Below are positions 1-14,480 of a stretch of DNA of 64,000 nucleotides, piece by piece. A model generated the notes under the pieces. It searched no databases. It was given only the letters and a program-made list of their open reading frames with translations, and was not told where the DNA came from. Position 1 is the first letter of the stretch, and the number at the start of each line of letters is the position of its first letter. Position numbers and translations under genes: made by a program. Where the stretch lies: positions 16,934,565-16,998,564 of the forward strand of contig OY987228.1 of NCBI GenBank assembly GCA_963920705.1. The letters are read 5' to 3'. The stretch comes from Odiellus spinosus. Lineage: Eukaryota; Arthropoda; Arachnida; Opiliones; Phalangiidae.

Positions 1-521
1 TTTAAAATCACTGTTTTCAGTCTCGTCTAAGTATAATACCTTAAATTATACGGGGCGCAATCCTCATATCATAGAGTTAGGCTCTAGTATATAACCGGAC
101 TCCTGTAAATTAATTAAATAATGTTAGCCGAGCGTAAACCAAAATTTAATTAAAAATTTCGGCGTTAAAAACGACGTAAAAAAAGTGTATATGGAGTAAG
201 TCATAAATCTTCTATATTTAAAATTAAGAAAATATTAGTTCGTACTTCAACTATCCTACTCTCACGTTTTTAATATAGTTTATAAACGAAAATAAGCTGA
301 GAGTTTTTTTAATTAAAGTGAGACTGGTATGGAAATTGAGTAGTAGTTAAAAAACGATTCAATATATATATTTAAAAAAATTACAGCAACATTAAAAAAA
401 ACATTTTATAGCCGCCATTTTCGAAATTTAAAAAATTGAAAAATTCCACGCGATATTACGTCATTATCGCTATGGTCTCTTGGCTATTGTAGAGCTAATT
501 ACGTTCCAGAAATAAATTATA

Positions 522-806
522 GCCGCGTTCATACTAGACCTCGGAATCGATTTAATCCGTTTCAAAACGTTTCGCTAGAGTCGTGTGAATTCTCGACTCG
601 ATTTGATTCGATTTCTCGAAACTGCTTCGGGAACCATGTATTTTCATATCGATTCGGGCTTCAACAACCGATAGATGAAGCTACAATAAATCGATTTATA
701 AAGATAATGCGTGAACATGTGACGCTTAAAACAATTCCTGACGATTTGAATATCGGTTTGATTTAAACTTTTTAAATCGATTAAGAAATGCTAGTGTGAC
801 CGTAGC
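522..806. mobile_element. Candidate MITE-like element with imperfect inverted ends
   Basis: The left end GCCGCGTTCATACTAG and the reverse complement of the right end, GCTACGGTCACACTAG, align. The match runs on into a shared AATCGATTTAA, about 36 bases per arm at roughly 70 percent by eye with one indel. The interior is rich in TCGATT words. Flanks contain TTA on both sides but offset by two bases, so the target duplication is not settled. There is no coding capacity. Confidence 0.5.
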
Positions 807-3800
807 TTACGTCATATATCGGAAAAAATGCATGTATAGCTTCAGAACTAGAATTAGAAATAATGGAATTAGGCTTAACAAGATAGCAGAATATCCAGTT
901 ACGTAATCCTGTTGATTTATTAGCACGTATACAAAGATGTAGCAACATATCTTTATTCTCTATATAAGTAATCAAATCAATGAGATAACGATTTAACGTG
1001 TAATATCATACCAATAATATCAGTACTTTTACTTATTGGTGGACGCTCTGTCTTATATATGTTATATTATATATAATTAATTTAATTATTACGACCTAAC
1101 TGTTATTATATATATATATAATTTTCGTTCCTGTCCATCCTGGTCAGAAAGTTGGTATAGTAACGCGTCTATAATGGACATCGACCGACGTTATCCAGGA
1201 ACAGTATACGGCCGATGTTATCAAGGACCTTATCTCCTTCAGCTATAGGGAAGCTAGTCTCTAGTAAAAAACTGTATTGATACGACATCCTTATAGCTTA
1301 ACGTCTTCGGAAGTTGGTTGGTCTTATAAGCCAGTTTCTGTCAAACGGTGCCTGCGTCCCGTCAGTCGAGTTTAGTTTTAGAAGTTAGGCCTCGGTGGAT
1401 TACTGGATACAACTATACGAGACGCGCTTCGGCGCTTAATTCAATCCAGCTCCTCAGTGATTAGCAATTCCTCTCGATAGAATACGGACTGACAACTCTT
1501 TCCAAGTTAGTAGAGACCGTTTATAGACCCCCTTTCTCAACTCGTTTACATTAATAACGAAAATTCGGGGTTAACTCTTAGAAGTTTCGAGTATTAATTA
1601 ATCGAGTTTTAGACGTTTTCTCGATAATTTGTATAAATAAAAACGTACTAATGTTTAGAAAGTTTCAGATATAGTATATAGTTAAAATTAAATACGAAGG
1701 GATAATGTATATTTAACTTAAACAATATATACAGCCTTCAATTTAACTCGAAACGACCTGCTTGAAATATTTTTAAATTTAATCAATTCGTTATTTTTGC
1801 GAAGTATTTATATATTATCAATTATTTTAAATATTAATTATGATTGACGATCGAGTTTCAGGAGTAATAATGAGTGGAGACAATTAGAGTTGTAATTACT
1901 CTACTTGACATAATATCAAAATACCGCGAGTCGTATAAACTTTCGATAATAATTAAGTTTCAAGTTACACCTTTTTTATTTTTTTAAGTCGAATCCAATT
2001 TAAATTACTCGGGTTTCAAATTCCGATATTTTTTTGAAATGGTTTGAGGATTCAAAATCTTTAAAACTTCCAGTCACTGAATCAATTCGTTTTCTTGTTA
2101 CCACGCTTATAAGACTTGTTGAAAAATCGCGTGGGATGACGAAATAGAAAAGTTATAGAAAAGGGGCTTCGTTAAGACCGACGATCTATGAAGAGAGACA
2201 CTCTCAAATAACCATTTCGACTTTTGCCTTTTCGAGAAAGACTCTGAAAGGGGAGGGAGAAGAGTTAACGAGTTTCTACTCACGTCATCCTGGCGTAGAA
2301 ATTAGAGCCTCAGTCCTTCTTTTTAGTCCACACCCTCCCCCCCTCCATGCATGCCTCCTTTTTTTTTCCTCCTCGGGATGCCTAAGGGCGTCCTCTCTTA
2401 TTTCGAGATCCCAATCTCTGAAAAATTCTCCGCGGCGGTTACTTTTTTTGGGTACCGGGCACTCTGTTTTATCCGAACGTCGATGTGTAGAGCCAAAAGC
2501 TTCAGGATCTTCTCTCTTGGTTGCTGCAACTTGCATCCGGTAAAAACTTCGTTTTTCCTCCGGCATTCTTTCGCATTTTTTCTCAATTTTCTCATCTTTT
2601 TCTTCTTTCCACTTGCAGTTTATTTTTTTCTGGTCATTCATATTCCTATAGATCTAACTCGCTGTTGCGTCGATTCGTTCACGCAGTATACGTATAAGTT
2701 TTTGTCTACGAAGAATAACGATTTAAATGACCATTTCTTTTAGTTTCCCAATACTTTGTAACTTTTTTCTTTAATTTATAAACTAACTGATGATAGGAAT
2801 ATGTCGTGTAATTTTGAAATTAGAGTTCAATATCAGAAGAGGATGTTTGTAGGGGGATGCCAAGAAGATGACCTTATAAACTGACCCATTGGTTTAATTT
2901 ATTTTTATCTTAAAGAAATTGGATGGTATTTGGATACTATTACATATTGAAAACTCTAAATTGTTAATTAATTTTAATAATAAGCAAATTTTCACAATTT
3001 TTGTTTATTTTAATTGTGCCAAAAACAGTACCTGTATATAGTTTAGCCCATTTTTTTCTTATTCTAATTTCTTATTTAATTTAATAATGTGATACCAAAA
3101 ATATTTCCAAGGAGAAAAGTCCTGGAAGCTGGGATATAGTATGATTTTATATTATGTACGCGGATGGTTGGAGTGTAATTCGAACTCATCCCTCTCGATG
3201 AAACGAAAGGAAGAGGCTTGGGTTTTCAGGCGATGGACTCAAGTTAAGAGGATAAGGACTTTGGGTCTCGAAATTGCGCCGCAATATCGATTGATTCGAG
3301 AGAATCGGGACTATAACGAAAAGGCGTTGATTTTCGAAAGAGCCAAAATAAGCTATCCTCCTATCTTATTGATGACTTTTCTATTCTCGATAAAATTTAG
3401 CCCGAAAGGCGAATATGAAATACACATTTATATCACCCAAAATTCATCCACCCAACTTAATCAAGCTATGTAGCTTAATATTCGTATCTCATTCCTTCCC
3501 TCGCCCCCTAAATATTTGACTTATACCTCGTCCTATAGTCTTAGATAAGTTTAATTAATATTCAAGGAGGTCGCGAGAGCTATATAGGCAACGAGCCTCG
3601 ACCCAATAAGCCCCTTTAATCGATTCTACGCTCTCCATCTCCCTCTCTCTCCAACCTTCTCGTCCATTTGCGATGCAAATCCGTTTCAAAACTTTATAAG
3701 TCCTCCGTACACCCGTTTCCGGTGAGTTTCGAATTTATTTTAAACCTCTTCACCTTCTCGCGTCGAGTACCTGTATAAATTCCACGACCAGCATCGCTCG

Positions 3801-4692
3801 ACTTTTGGTAAATTGGGAATTGGATGGAAATCAACTGAAGAGCTAGTCTTGTCGGGACAGTCTAAAAATAAATCTTTAAACTTCTCAAACTAAACTATCG
3901 CCTACGCACCACGTATTTGGTCACGTATTCCCCCTCCCTCCCCCCACAATTATACTACAATTCCATCTTGATTTAGCTGTTTAGGCGCCAAATTATAGTC
4001 CCACGTTAGGTAACTTTTATCCTTTTACGTTGCACCAAATTGCGGGTGCAGGTATAAACCACCTGGAACGCGTGAACTTTGATGAAAGAAGAGTAAATAA
4101 TGCCATGACCTCCTTGCGAAGTTCTATTAAACCAGTAGAAGTACCAAAATTTGAATTCACGCGTTCTTGTACTATCGAAATGGTTCATTTTTATAGATAT
4201 TGTATATTATTCGTTCGAAGAATATCTCCTAAGAATTCTCTTTTGTAAAATTTATATACGAGATCGTTTTAAAGCTTGGAAAATTCCATATTACTTATCC
4301 GTTCGAGATATACGAAGCAACGTAGATAAGTTGGGGGAACGAGAAAAATGTCGTAGATAGACTCTTCGTAAATATAGATCTCTCTTTCGCTTCATACTCG
4401 TTTGATTGTTCGAACTATATGTATAACTTTTTTCTGACAGGATATTCGGAAAAATATAAAAGCCATCTTCTCGTCACTCGTTTTGATATTGTCCGTTCTC
4501 GCGAGCTTTTCCGTCAGTTTTCCAAGGTTTATATCGCGAGGAGAGAAAAACCTGTAGTACTCGTCCTAGGTTTGGGATTTCAACGCGTTATAAACTATAT
4601 ACGCCTACTCTTTTATCTTTATGATTGGTTTAAGAAGAGACAGTGGGAGCTTTTAGGTTTAAACCTACTGAAAACTCGACTTGACCGCGTCT
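807..4692. other. Intronic stretch, no recognised gene
   Basis: AT-rich sequence with short TA runs near 1060-1120. A strongly strand-asymmetric segment at about 2285-2640 (pyrimidine-rich on +) creates overlapping open frames on both strands. No splice-flanked coding match and no RNA gene seen. Confidence 0.6.
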
Positions 4693-4830
4693 ATTTAGTT
4701 TATTCCATCATCACTTGTCAACACGCGCGAAGGTATACGCTACCAGTTATCTCTTTGATTTGATTACTTCGAGATAATGGGAATGTAGCTTCGCTCGTGT
4801 TGACAAAACTAGGTGGGATAAACTATATCG
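4693..4830 (+). repeat. Family A foldback element, copy at 4.7 kb
   Basis: Outer arms TAGTTTATTCCA... and its partner (reverse complement TAGTTTATCCCA...) pair through TTGTCAACACG.GCGAAG.TA, about 32 of 42 positions by eye. An inner stem TTATCTC/GAGATAA closes a loop TTTGATTTGATTACTTC. The whole is one long imperfect hairpin of about 138 bases. The arm and loop sequences recur at 26.8, 42.0, 45.6-46.1 and 60.0 kb. Confidence 0.75.
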
Positions 4831-7800
4831 GTACTGGGATAGAAAACCCTCATTTTCACTATCCGTTTGCAGCAGACGTCTCTTCAACCTCTTCTCTATT
4901 TATCTATACTTCTTCTTTATATATAAAAAATGTGTGTGTGGGAGAAAGAAGATCGGATACTTCGTCGCGTCGTGAACGCGCGAGGATTGGGATTTAAATA
5001 TCATTTTGATATTGAAATGCGTTTCTTTCCTCTCGGGAGTTCATAGGAGAGCCTAGGCCTATATAGCTCTCTTCAACTTCAAGACGAACGGAGATGGTGC
5101 ATGGCGATTTTACGTTTTTCTTTTTTTTTTTCTCTCTTCTTCTCTAGAATCTTTTTTATTTTCTTCCCCCCCTGGATCTTTCCAGAGTTTTCTCCTAGTA
5201 TATACGAACGGACTTATCTTTTGAGACCTTCCATCGTATGTTTCTTGGAGAATATCGACATCCCACGGCGAAATATCCGGTTTCGGGATTATGAGTTTCT
5301 TTTCAAAGTCGCGCGATATATGCCAGCACCGTGGGCGTCTGAAGTTTCGGCTGGCTCTCGTAATAACGAGTAATGTTATTGCTACATTGGATTTATTGTA
5401 AGGGTTATTTCCGAAATCCAGGCCAATTACTTTATTTTTTTTTTTTGCGCCGGTCGCTTTTTGTCGAGCCAGATAAGCTGTGGTCCTATATAGGTGCGTT
5501 TGTGAACTTTCGGTGTCTAGATAGCTATTTTTACTGGACATTTTTCTTTTGCAAAACAAAATTAGATGTTATTCATTAATAAGTGAAAGTTAATTGATTC
5601 AATACCAATATATATTGGAACATCGATATAGAATATTTTTGAACTTTTTCATTCAAAATTGTCTTTTCTAAAATATTTTTATCGACACTGACTAAAATGA
5701 AAAGTTTAAAATAATTCTTTACTTTATATATTGAAACTATTTACTAATTTTATAATCGAATTCCGTTTAAATGTTTCTCACTAATTTACTTAATTTAGAA
5801 GATAAAATTATGATTAAAATATAATCTATAAATCTGGAAAAAAAACCACGTATCGGTTAGCTCAACGAACTAATTATAACGCGAATAAATTAAATAAGGG
5901 CAAGTTCCCTCCCTAAATTGAAAATGATATCTTAATGTTTATGGCGATAATTAAACTTGGTTAATAAACTTTAAGCCCAAAATATTTCCTTATAAAAGGC
6001 GTTTGGTTACAAATTCGAAGAATATCGAGGTAAAAATAATTTCCGAAAGAGATTATATAGAGATTTCGCTATAATTGCGCCTAGACTTTTAAACTTTGAA
6101 ACTTGACCGGTTGAGCCCTTCTCCCACCCTCATTCCTCCTTTATTTCCGGTATTTTCCCTTTTAAGTTGGCTTCGTTTTAATCTAGAGGTCCTTAGCCTA
6201 GCGTCAACAAACTCCACGAACCGGGTCCCGTTTAGATATAAAATTGAAACCTTAAACTTCACGTTGCTAGAATTTCATCAAAATCCCGGCTCCCTTATAT
6301 CCCTCATACCCTGTTTGAATTCCGCGCCCTCTACCATCTATCGCGATATAGGAAAGGGATCATCTCGTATTTCCCTAAAGTCTCCTAGCTCGCAAACAAA
6401 CGCTTATTGCCATAGAATTCCCCTATACCAACGTTTTATCCAATGGCCTGCTCGGTTTCTATAACAGCCTATCTTCCATCGCTCGCGATCCTATCTGTTC
6501 AAAATTTTACGAGGAGCGAATTGAAAAGTTGCTCCATTTATAATTCAAAATCCCGTAAAGGGCCAGAAAAATATTATTTCGAAAAGAGAGAGACAAAACG
6601 GGCAATTTCGCTAGGAAACAAATCTGTCGGTTTTGCTGTTAGGTTTTTATTTTCAATAATATATATTCGAGTCCCAATTTTTGCGAACTAGGGAAATCCG
6701 GCGCGGATTGATACACGATGTTAAATATCATACGAAAGATAAATAGTAGTAGCAAACTCTTCTTGAATAAAAGTATATAGATTTAACGAAAACTCTGAGA
6801 GTTCTAATAAAATATTTATGAAATCGGGCCCTTCGTAAAACATTTTTAATTTTTTAAAAAGACGATACTAGGCTTGGGGTTTGGGAAATAGTTTTGAAAA
6901 GCGTTATTATTAGGAAAAGGCTTTTTTTTTCGGAATCTATGTGGGCTATACCGTATCTTGTTTCTACCGGTTTTTTTGTTGAATTGTTTAAATGCCGACA
7001 AAGTACGAAAGGCGAGATGTAGAAAAATTCTATAAACGGAGAGGCTGGATAAATATAAAATGCCTGTCGTGTTATTGGATTTCACCTTTTTGCTTTGTTT
7101 GTTCGAAGAAGTTTTCGATGTTTTCTGTTTTTTTCCTTTTTCCTCGATAACCACTTGAGAGTACGTTTCTTTCATGATCCTATAATGGTTTTATTTACTT
7201 GAAGATTTGTTCCCATACTACACGCAGTTGTTTAAAAATGTATCATTCGTGCATTTTTATTGAAACCACGTTCAGTTATTCACTAGTCTCGACTACCTAT
7301 AGTATATTTCACCATGCATAGAGTATTATCTTGAATGGATACTAAACTCTGATTGTAAGATATTTTTGATCGATATGAACTGTTAAAATACGCGTAAAAA
7401 CCTTATAAATCGTCCCCAAAGATTAAAAATTATCGAAAAAAACTCAGTTGCAAATGACATATCTCATAAAAAGGGTGAATGAACTAATTTAATTGTAACA
7501 AACATATTTCGTTTCATGCGGCCTTTTCAAAGACGAACTCTCATTTGTATCAGAAACTGAGTCCTTTTGATTTATTCCTTTCTTCGGGACTTCGTTGTTT
7601 TTTAGGCCTTTTTTTAACCGTTTAAATCAATTAAAAATAAATTTTATCCAGAGTATAGTATATATCTTTAAAGATAAAGATATCCCTGGATTTTCGCGTG
7701 GTTACAATTGAAGGAAAAATATACTAACGCATATTTTCGTGATTTGGTTTGGTATTAAAACCCTGGAAGCCGGCTTCATCCAAAACACACTTGTATGACA

Positions 7801-10800
7801 CTTAAAACACTTCTACAGGAGCTCGTAGATAAAGCATTGCCGTTTTCATCCTACTCTTACGCTTTCCATCACACTTCTATAGGCGCGAATCATGATTTAA
7901 CAAAATATTTAAAAACGAAATTAAGTTTCTACGGGGTTCCGGTTTTTAGAATTCGCGTTTCTCTTATCTATACGTTAATCAATCTATACGTAAATACGAT
8001 TATACGTTTAACCCTAAAAATAAAATTCGATTGATGGAATCACGATGTTAGTAATATTTGTCCAATTAAGTTAGTCTTATTTTGAAGATTTCGACGAACT
8101 CTTTACTCCAAAACGAGAGTTTTCATTTTAAGAGTAATTCTTTACAACTTGTATGCGCTTAATAATTTATAAATATTAATCGAGCCTTTTGAAAAACTAA
8201 AACATTCTTAAGGGTCGGTGCCTTTTTCATTTGACGCTATTAAAGCTAAAAAGATGGGTTTTTCACGGATAATAAGAAATTATTTCCCCCTAAAATAAAA
8301 TTTGTTATAAGTTTGGCGCGGAGGTGCGTGGATTTATTTAACGTATTCTGATTCGTTGTACCATGATAGGCGAACGCCAAATATGGCATAATGAGGATGT
8401 AAATATCCTCGAATATTTTTCTTACGCCTTGTTTTCTTTTAATGTATTATACATTTTCTTTATGAATATGAATTGGGGGAATAGATGCGGGTGGAGAGAC
8501 GAAACCTTCATAAATATTCCTATTTTTGTCCGATGAAGCTTCATCTGCCGTGAAACTTTTCCAAAAGTATAGAATATATATATATTTATATGACACGACC
8601 AATGAGATAGCGGCGAAGATAAGGGAGAGAGAGAAAGGGGTATGATACAGGAGGTGGGAAAAGAGAAAACAACAAAAGGAAAATTCCAATTCGTTCTTGA
8701 ATAAATTCGACTGCTTTTATACGGATATATATGAAATAATACGCCTTTCTTTGGTCGAAGGGGGGAAAATATACGAACTTACAAAAGGATAGATCTTTGT
8801 AAAAGAGAATAAAACCGAGGAAAGAAGGTAAAAGAATAAGAAGAAAAAATATATATAGCAATCGTATAAAATCTCTATTCTCGTAATGGAAGCTATAATT
8901 TTAATTAAAGGAAACCCAAAGTCGAATAGAAGGGGAGAAATTCTCTCTTTTTGGCGCGAATGACGTCTACGGATATATGTTTAACTAACTTCCTTTGTTC
9001 CGTAGTAATACCCGCTCAATCGGGATCGCTGGCTTTCGCTCCCCTTTGAACCCCTTATTTCCATCTCTTTGATTCTAGAAGGAAGCACCAACCCCTTTCC
9101 TCTGTATAGATGGAAAGCTTTTTTTTAATATATTTCCCTTCTGATGCGCGTGTAAAAGAAAATCATCCTCTTTACCATTACCTAAGAAATAATAGAAAAA
9201 AGGGAATAGGGGAAATGGATAGGGAACAAAGTCCCATTTGAAGATATATATAAGGGTCCCAAAAAAAAATCGGTATTCCTTTCACTAAATAATATTAAAA
9301 TTTCGCTTTGTGAGGATTTTCTTCCTAATACCGTACTCGCGACCCCTCAACTTTTGATGGTAGCTATAAAGGAGGTTAGTTGAAGAGTGAATTTCTTTGC
9401 ACGCATCACCTTTGGAGTTTAATTTTAGAAATTTCACTCTGTTAAAGAATCTCCCTCCTCAATTGTGCCTACTTTTTTTCTCTTCTTCATCTCCGCGATC
9501 GTGATCCCCCTTTCTTTTTTTGTCGGTGAGTTTTTTATTTAATTTTTTTTTTAGATCTGTTCCTTTAGGGTTCTTTCGTGGATATTCCCATCCCAAGCTC
9601 CGTTTTTTTTTTCCTTCCTCTTTTATTGTTTTCCAATTAGAAAAGAGGCTCGAAGCTTTTCTTCATTCGAAAGAGCACGTACGTTTAATAGAGGCAAAAA
9701 AAAGTATAAGGTATTTTTCTTTCCAATTCGAATATGATTTACGCCGGTTGAAGTTATACGCTAAACCTATATACCTTAGAAAATATACCATTTAGTTTTG
9801 ATAGGAAGCTGGAGGATTTAGAACTTACGCGTTGATCTCTCGGAGTGGAACGAACTTGGTATACCATCATGCACCAATTCCTCACGATGCTTCTAACGAG
9901 TTTTCAAAGTAAAGAACGAAAAGAGAATATAAGGAACCGGTGGAAAAAAACTGATTTTTCTTTTCTCGCTTTTATACCAACGTCTCTCCCCGGTTTTCTT
10001 CCGGGTCTACTATACACGTATATAGGTCTTCTACTTACCGAGGTCGTGTGTGTTTTTTCGAGAGAGAAAAAGGCCCAACAAACCTTTGATAAGATCAACG
10101 ATGAAAAGGTGAGCAAATCCCGCCGTCGCCCGAGTTGGGCTAGCGAGAGCTCTCTTCCTACAGCCCCCGATCTTCCATAAAAGGACTATATCCTAGCGCC
10201 CTCTTGGAATTTAATTACGGCTAGAAGTATATAGAGGATAGGGAAAGGAGGTGGATGAGAAGACGATAGGGATTTTGCACCAAGTTGGGTACAGGTAATT
10301 GCGAACTAAACTTTTCCGACGCGCGGGGTTGGGCCTACACCTCTCTTTCCTTCTCTCCGTCTCTCGACTGTACGCGAGTGGATTGTAGGACCTCGTATCT
10401 CCGTGTTTTCTCGTTCATATTCTTACTCGGCCGTCTTGGAAATTCCTTCGCCGCTGCTATAGGAAACCCACTCGCCTCTTCTCTCCGTTCCACCTCCTAC
10501 GAATTTTCGCCCTCGGGCCATTTCGTCCCCTAGCTTTTAGGAAAGGAAATTCGGAATTCGAAAAATTCCGAAGATAACACCGAGGAGAGTGGGGTGTGTA
10601 AGGGTTTAAGAGAGGTTGGCTAAGACGACGGGATTCGCTTTTATTTTCTTCTCTCAACAGTATAATGTTCTTACGTACGCGTCGATATTACGAATGAACC
10701 GTGGCTTAGAAACTAGGGTTATTCTCTGTCTCAAAGTTGCTAAGAATGAGCCCTTCTCGAACCTTCAACGCTATTATTATTTCTATAAGTGGGCGGAAAC

Positions 10801-12730
10801 TAAGCTATATGGAATAAACTCGCACGTGGGAAGATGGAGCTATAGGAAAAGGAGCGTCAACATCCCCAATCTCTTTTGGTTGTCTCTCTCCCTCCATCGC
10901 TTCGTATATCTTCCTATACGCTTATAAGAGTCAGCTATCAGTTGGACGATTGACCCTGGATGTCGGACTAAGCAATTCCAAGCCAGGGTTGTCACGGTGC
11001 TATAGTCGTTTTCGAGGATGAGGGCGCTGGGAGCGACTCCGCGATTTTAATGGTCCTAAATTGTCTCTGTGTTTTCTCACTCTTTTAAAATAAAGCGCGG
11101 AAAATTCTTTCAAATCTACCGGATACGTTGCTGACTTTAAAGAATTGTGATTCTTTTCCCCCCTCATCACTCTAGATAGGGATTTTTTTTTTAAACCCGC
11201 AGACTTGAAAATTAATGATGTAAGCAAAGTTTGAAATTCTTCGAATTCCCTCGTTTCTTTTTTTTTCCCTTTTATTCTCCCGGTTTTAATTCTTCTATAT
11301 TTGGTTAGATTTTTCTCTTATTCGTATATAGCTCGGGTCGATTATATTATACCCGTTGAATTTCTTAATCCGCGAAAGGGCGAAAGGGATGGGACGTACC
11401 GAAGGGTGACGCGATTAAGTTTCATTAAACCTTTCCTTCTAGTCTTTTAATTTATAAAAGCTCTTAGAGCTGAAAGAGAAAGAGTGTGAGTGAAAATTCC
11501 CTCTTTCTTTATCTCTCAGGGAATTTTATATCACCATCCTTTCCATCCCGATATACATTTTCTCTTTTCTCCCCACGTTGGTAAGTGTATAGCGTTTCTT
11601 GTTGTTAAGCGTAAGTCTTATTAGAGATTTCAGCGAGTACTAAGATAAGATATCCTCAAACTCTTTATCGTACACGAGGACGTATAGATTTAAGGTATTG
11701 TACCTTCGCTCTAACTAAAATCTTAGACTGCAACTTGGACTATAGATATATAAATCGTTTCGAAAGCCTTTCTAATATATTTTTCTCCTTTTTCCCCATT
11801 TCGCGCGGGGTGTATATAGGTTTTTGGTCTTCACCTTCTAGTTCGAAACCTCGATATTTTAGGAAAACTTAACTAAGATAAAAGACGTAGGATTTTTCGT
11901 TGATATGGGCTTAAAATTCAACATTGAAAAAGCCAAAAGCTCGTACATTTAAACTTAGTTTGGAATTGAGATACCTCCGACTATTGTAGCGTATAGCAAA
12001 TTCTAATTGAAATATACTAAGCCTACATGTAGTCGTCGTCGAGTGTTGAAAGAGGGAAGCCAGTCCATGTACTCCCTTTTTTTGATCATCTACCTCTTTT
12101 TAAAGGAATGGTGAAAAGTAAAGTTATTTTTAATTAATTTCTCGCAACTTTTAACCAAATAAGAAACATTTCGTTATTTAAACAAGTGCCTGATTACTAT
12201 TACTCGAGAGCTAGCTAGCTTAGAAGATTATTAAATTTAGTTTTAAAAATTAAAACAAGATTAGTTAAAGGCGTATTTAATTCCGAAAAAGGGTGGAGGG
12301 AATAAAACACGTGGTACTTCGACATTATTATTATATTTTGAGGTTGGATTTCAAATTAACAATTGAAATATTAAAAGATTTAACGTTCAAATACGCGAAA
12401 TTTAATGTTTGGCAGTTAACACGAGTGTACGAAGCAATTAAGATCCAGAAATAGTGTCGTATTTTTTATAATTTCTATTAATAAAATAAGTTTGAATTTA
12501 TTTTCACCACCCCTTTAATCACAGCAGCTAGCGGGTTTACACTATATATATATTAGTGAAGAGAGTACTGTAAAACAAAGAAAAAAAATATTCCCTTTAG
12601 AGGAAAAGAGAGAGTTTCTAAAAGGTATTGGTTAGAGCGTAATGTTCGTATTGGGAATTAAACGCGCGGAGAACCATTCCTCCCATCTCGAAGGGAATCA
12701 AAAAGAAGTGTAACGGGTATAAAGGGGTAC

Positions 12731-12758
12731 AGAGAGAGAGAGAGAGATAGAGAGAGAG
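12731..12758. repeat. (GA)n microsatellite
   Basis: AGAGAGAG tract interrupted once by a T, in a purine-rich neighbourhood. Confidence 0.9.
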
Positions 12759-14455
12759 GCGGGGTTAGGTGATAGAAAAGTTGGTTGGAAACAAGGGCGA
12801 TTTGGACGTAATAAACTAAACCCTTTTCCCGCGGAGCGTATCCGACCGACAGACCTTTCTCTTAACTTCTCTCATTTTGCCGGGGCCCCGATACCCAAAA
12901 ATTCACTATAACCTAAAAGCGATCAGAGGCTAAGAATACCCCAATATATTCCTGGTCTTTATAGTCTCTGGTAAGGTTGATATCTTATATAAACAGGCGC
13001 TGATATACCTTTGATTGTTTTCTACTAAATGAACCTTTTGGACAGAAGCTAGGATTGGAAATATTGCTGGAAGGTCGCGACGAGGTTATCGGTGGTAGTG
13101 TTGGAAGATCTAACCTTTAACCCCCCATAGGCCAGACCGTCTTAAGTGGCGAGACGAAACCAGAGAAAAGTTTTCATCCTCGAGCTCCCTCTGTCGGCTT
13201 TCTCTCTCGGGAAAAACGATATAGCTTATATAGAAAAGTAAATAGAATAAAAAGCAGGGGGAAAGAGATACTCCCAAGGATGTTGATGCCCGTTTTTCAT
13301 TCTTCCCGCCTTTTTCTCTATTACCTTTAAGATAAATAGAATATATAGAGTCCGAGATTTTCTACTCTATCGAAATCCGCGCCGGTTTTTCGGTGTTTTT
13401 CAAAATTGGATGAGGACGGTATACACTATTTCGGTAGTTTTGAAACTCGCGGGGGAATTACCATGTGGGTTATATACACCGAAGATATCTTCCCATCCTC
13501 CTAACGGGTATAATCTAAATTATATTTCTCTTCTTTTTTTCGCGAAAGCTCCCTGCACCATTCTCGCGCACCAACCCTCTTGATTGATTGTTTAGAATTC
13601 CCTTCGGTTCGAACTCGCAGCTATAGGATGAAAAAAAAAAAAATCTCTGATAGCTTCAAAGTTGGTTTTTTCTTTTTAGTTTATCTTTGAAATTAATTAT
13701 TGAAATGGCTCAGGCTAAACCTGCAAGGGGCTGACAATTTTTTCTTTCTTCCTTGGTTTAGAATAACAATGAAGGATAGTGAACATCGTAATCAAAAACC
13801 GTTTTGGACTTTTTCGAAATTAAGGTTGTTTTTTTCCTATGGTCCTATAGGCCTAATTTATAATTAAAGTTTCAAAAAAAAAAAGTATTGAAACTTTATC
13901 CAATAAACAAGATTAGCATCATTGTTACATTTGAAACAGTACAAAATTACCAAATGCTGGCAAGAATGCTGTAAGTTTTCTTTTCGTATTTCCGTAATCT
14001 TGAACATCTTTTCTGCGCATTTCCTAGTGAATATTGATTTTAGTTATCATATTTCACATCAAACGTATTATTTAGATTCGGTATATGGTTTTTATTATAC
14101 GAATAACTACCAAATTAATTACCAAAAACTAAGGCTAAGTGAGATTAAATCATTGTATTTGACTTTCGGATAGTAATTCTACCTGATATACATTCATATA
14201 TAGACTTACCTTGAGTGAAACTATTTTAAAATTGAAACTTTCGACCGTGTTAGGGACTATCCAATCTCTATGTTTATTTTTCCCCTAACAACGAAAAGGA
14301 TTCTTCCTGTAGCTTTTCCGTTATTTTTTTCTTTCGGATCCAAAGAGGGGAAGTATGGTGAAGTAAGGGAGGCTGCCTGCCGCATTCCTGGCATCCAGGA
14401 ATCGCTAATAGGGGAACGGGGTGAAATTTCTTCGCGGAAAAGAAAGGCCCAAGCA

Positions 14456-14480
14456 GGCGGGGCAGCGAAAATGCCCCGCC
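14456..14480. other. Perfect GC-rich stem-loop
   Basis: GGCGGGGCA and TGCCCCGCC form a perfect 9-bp stem around GCGAAAA. It lies in a GC-rich pocket of an otherwise AT-rich intron. No T-run follows, so it is not terminator-like. Function unknown. Confidence 0.7.

Noticed and set aside
13600-13620. GGTTCGAACTC as a tRNA B-box
   Set aside because: No A-box, no cloverleaf and no acceptor stem around it.
14005-14035. TGCGCATTT, encoding CAF, as a possible start of the missing CELF exon
   Set aside because: It continues as PSEY and a stop rather than LTYCAR.
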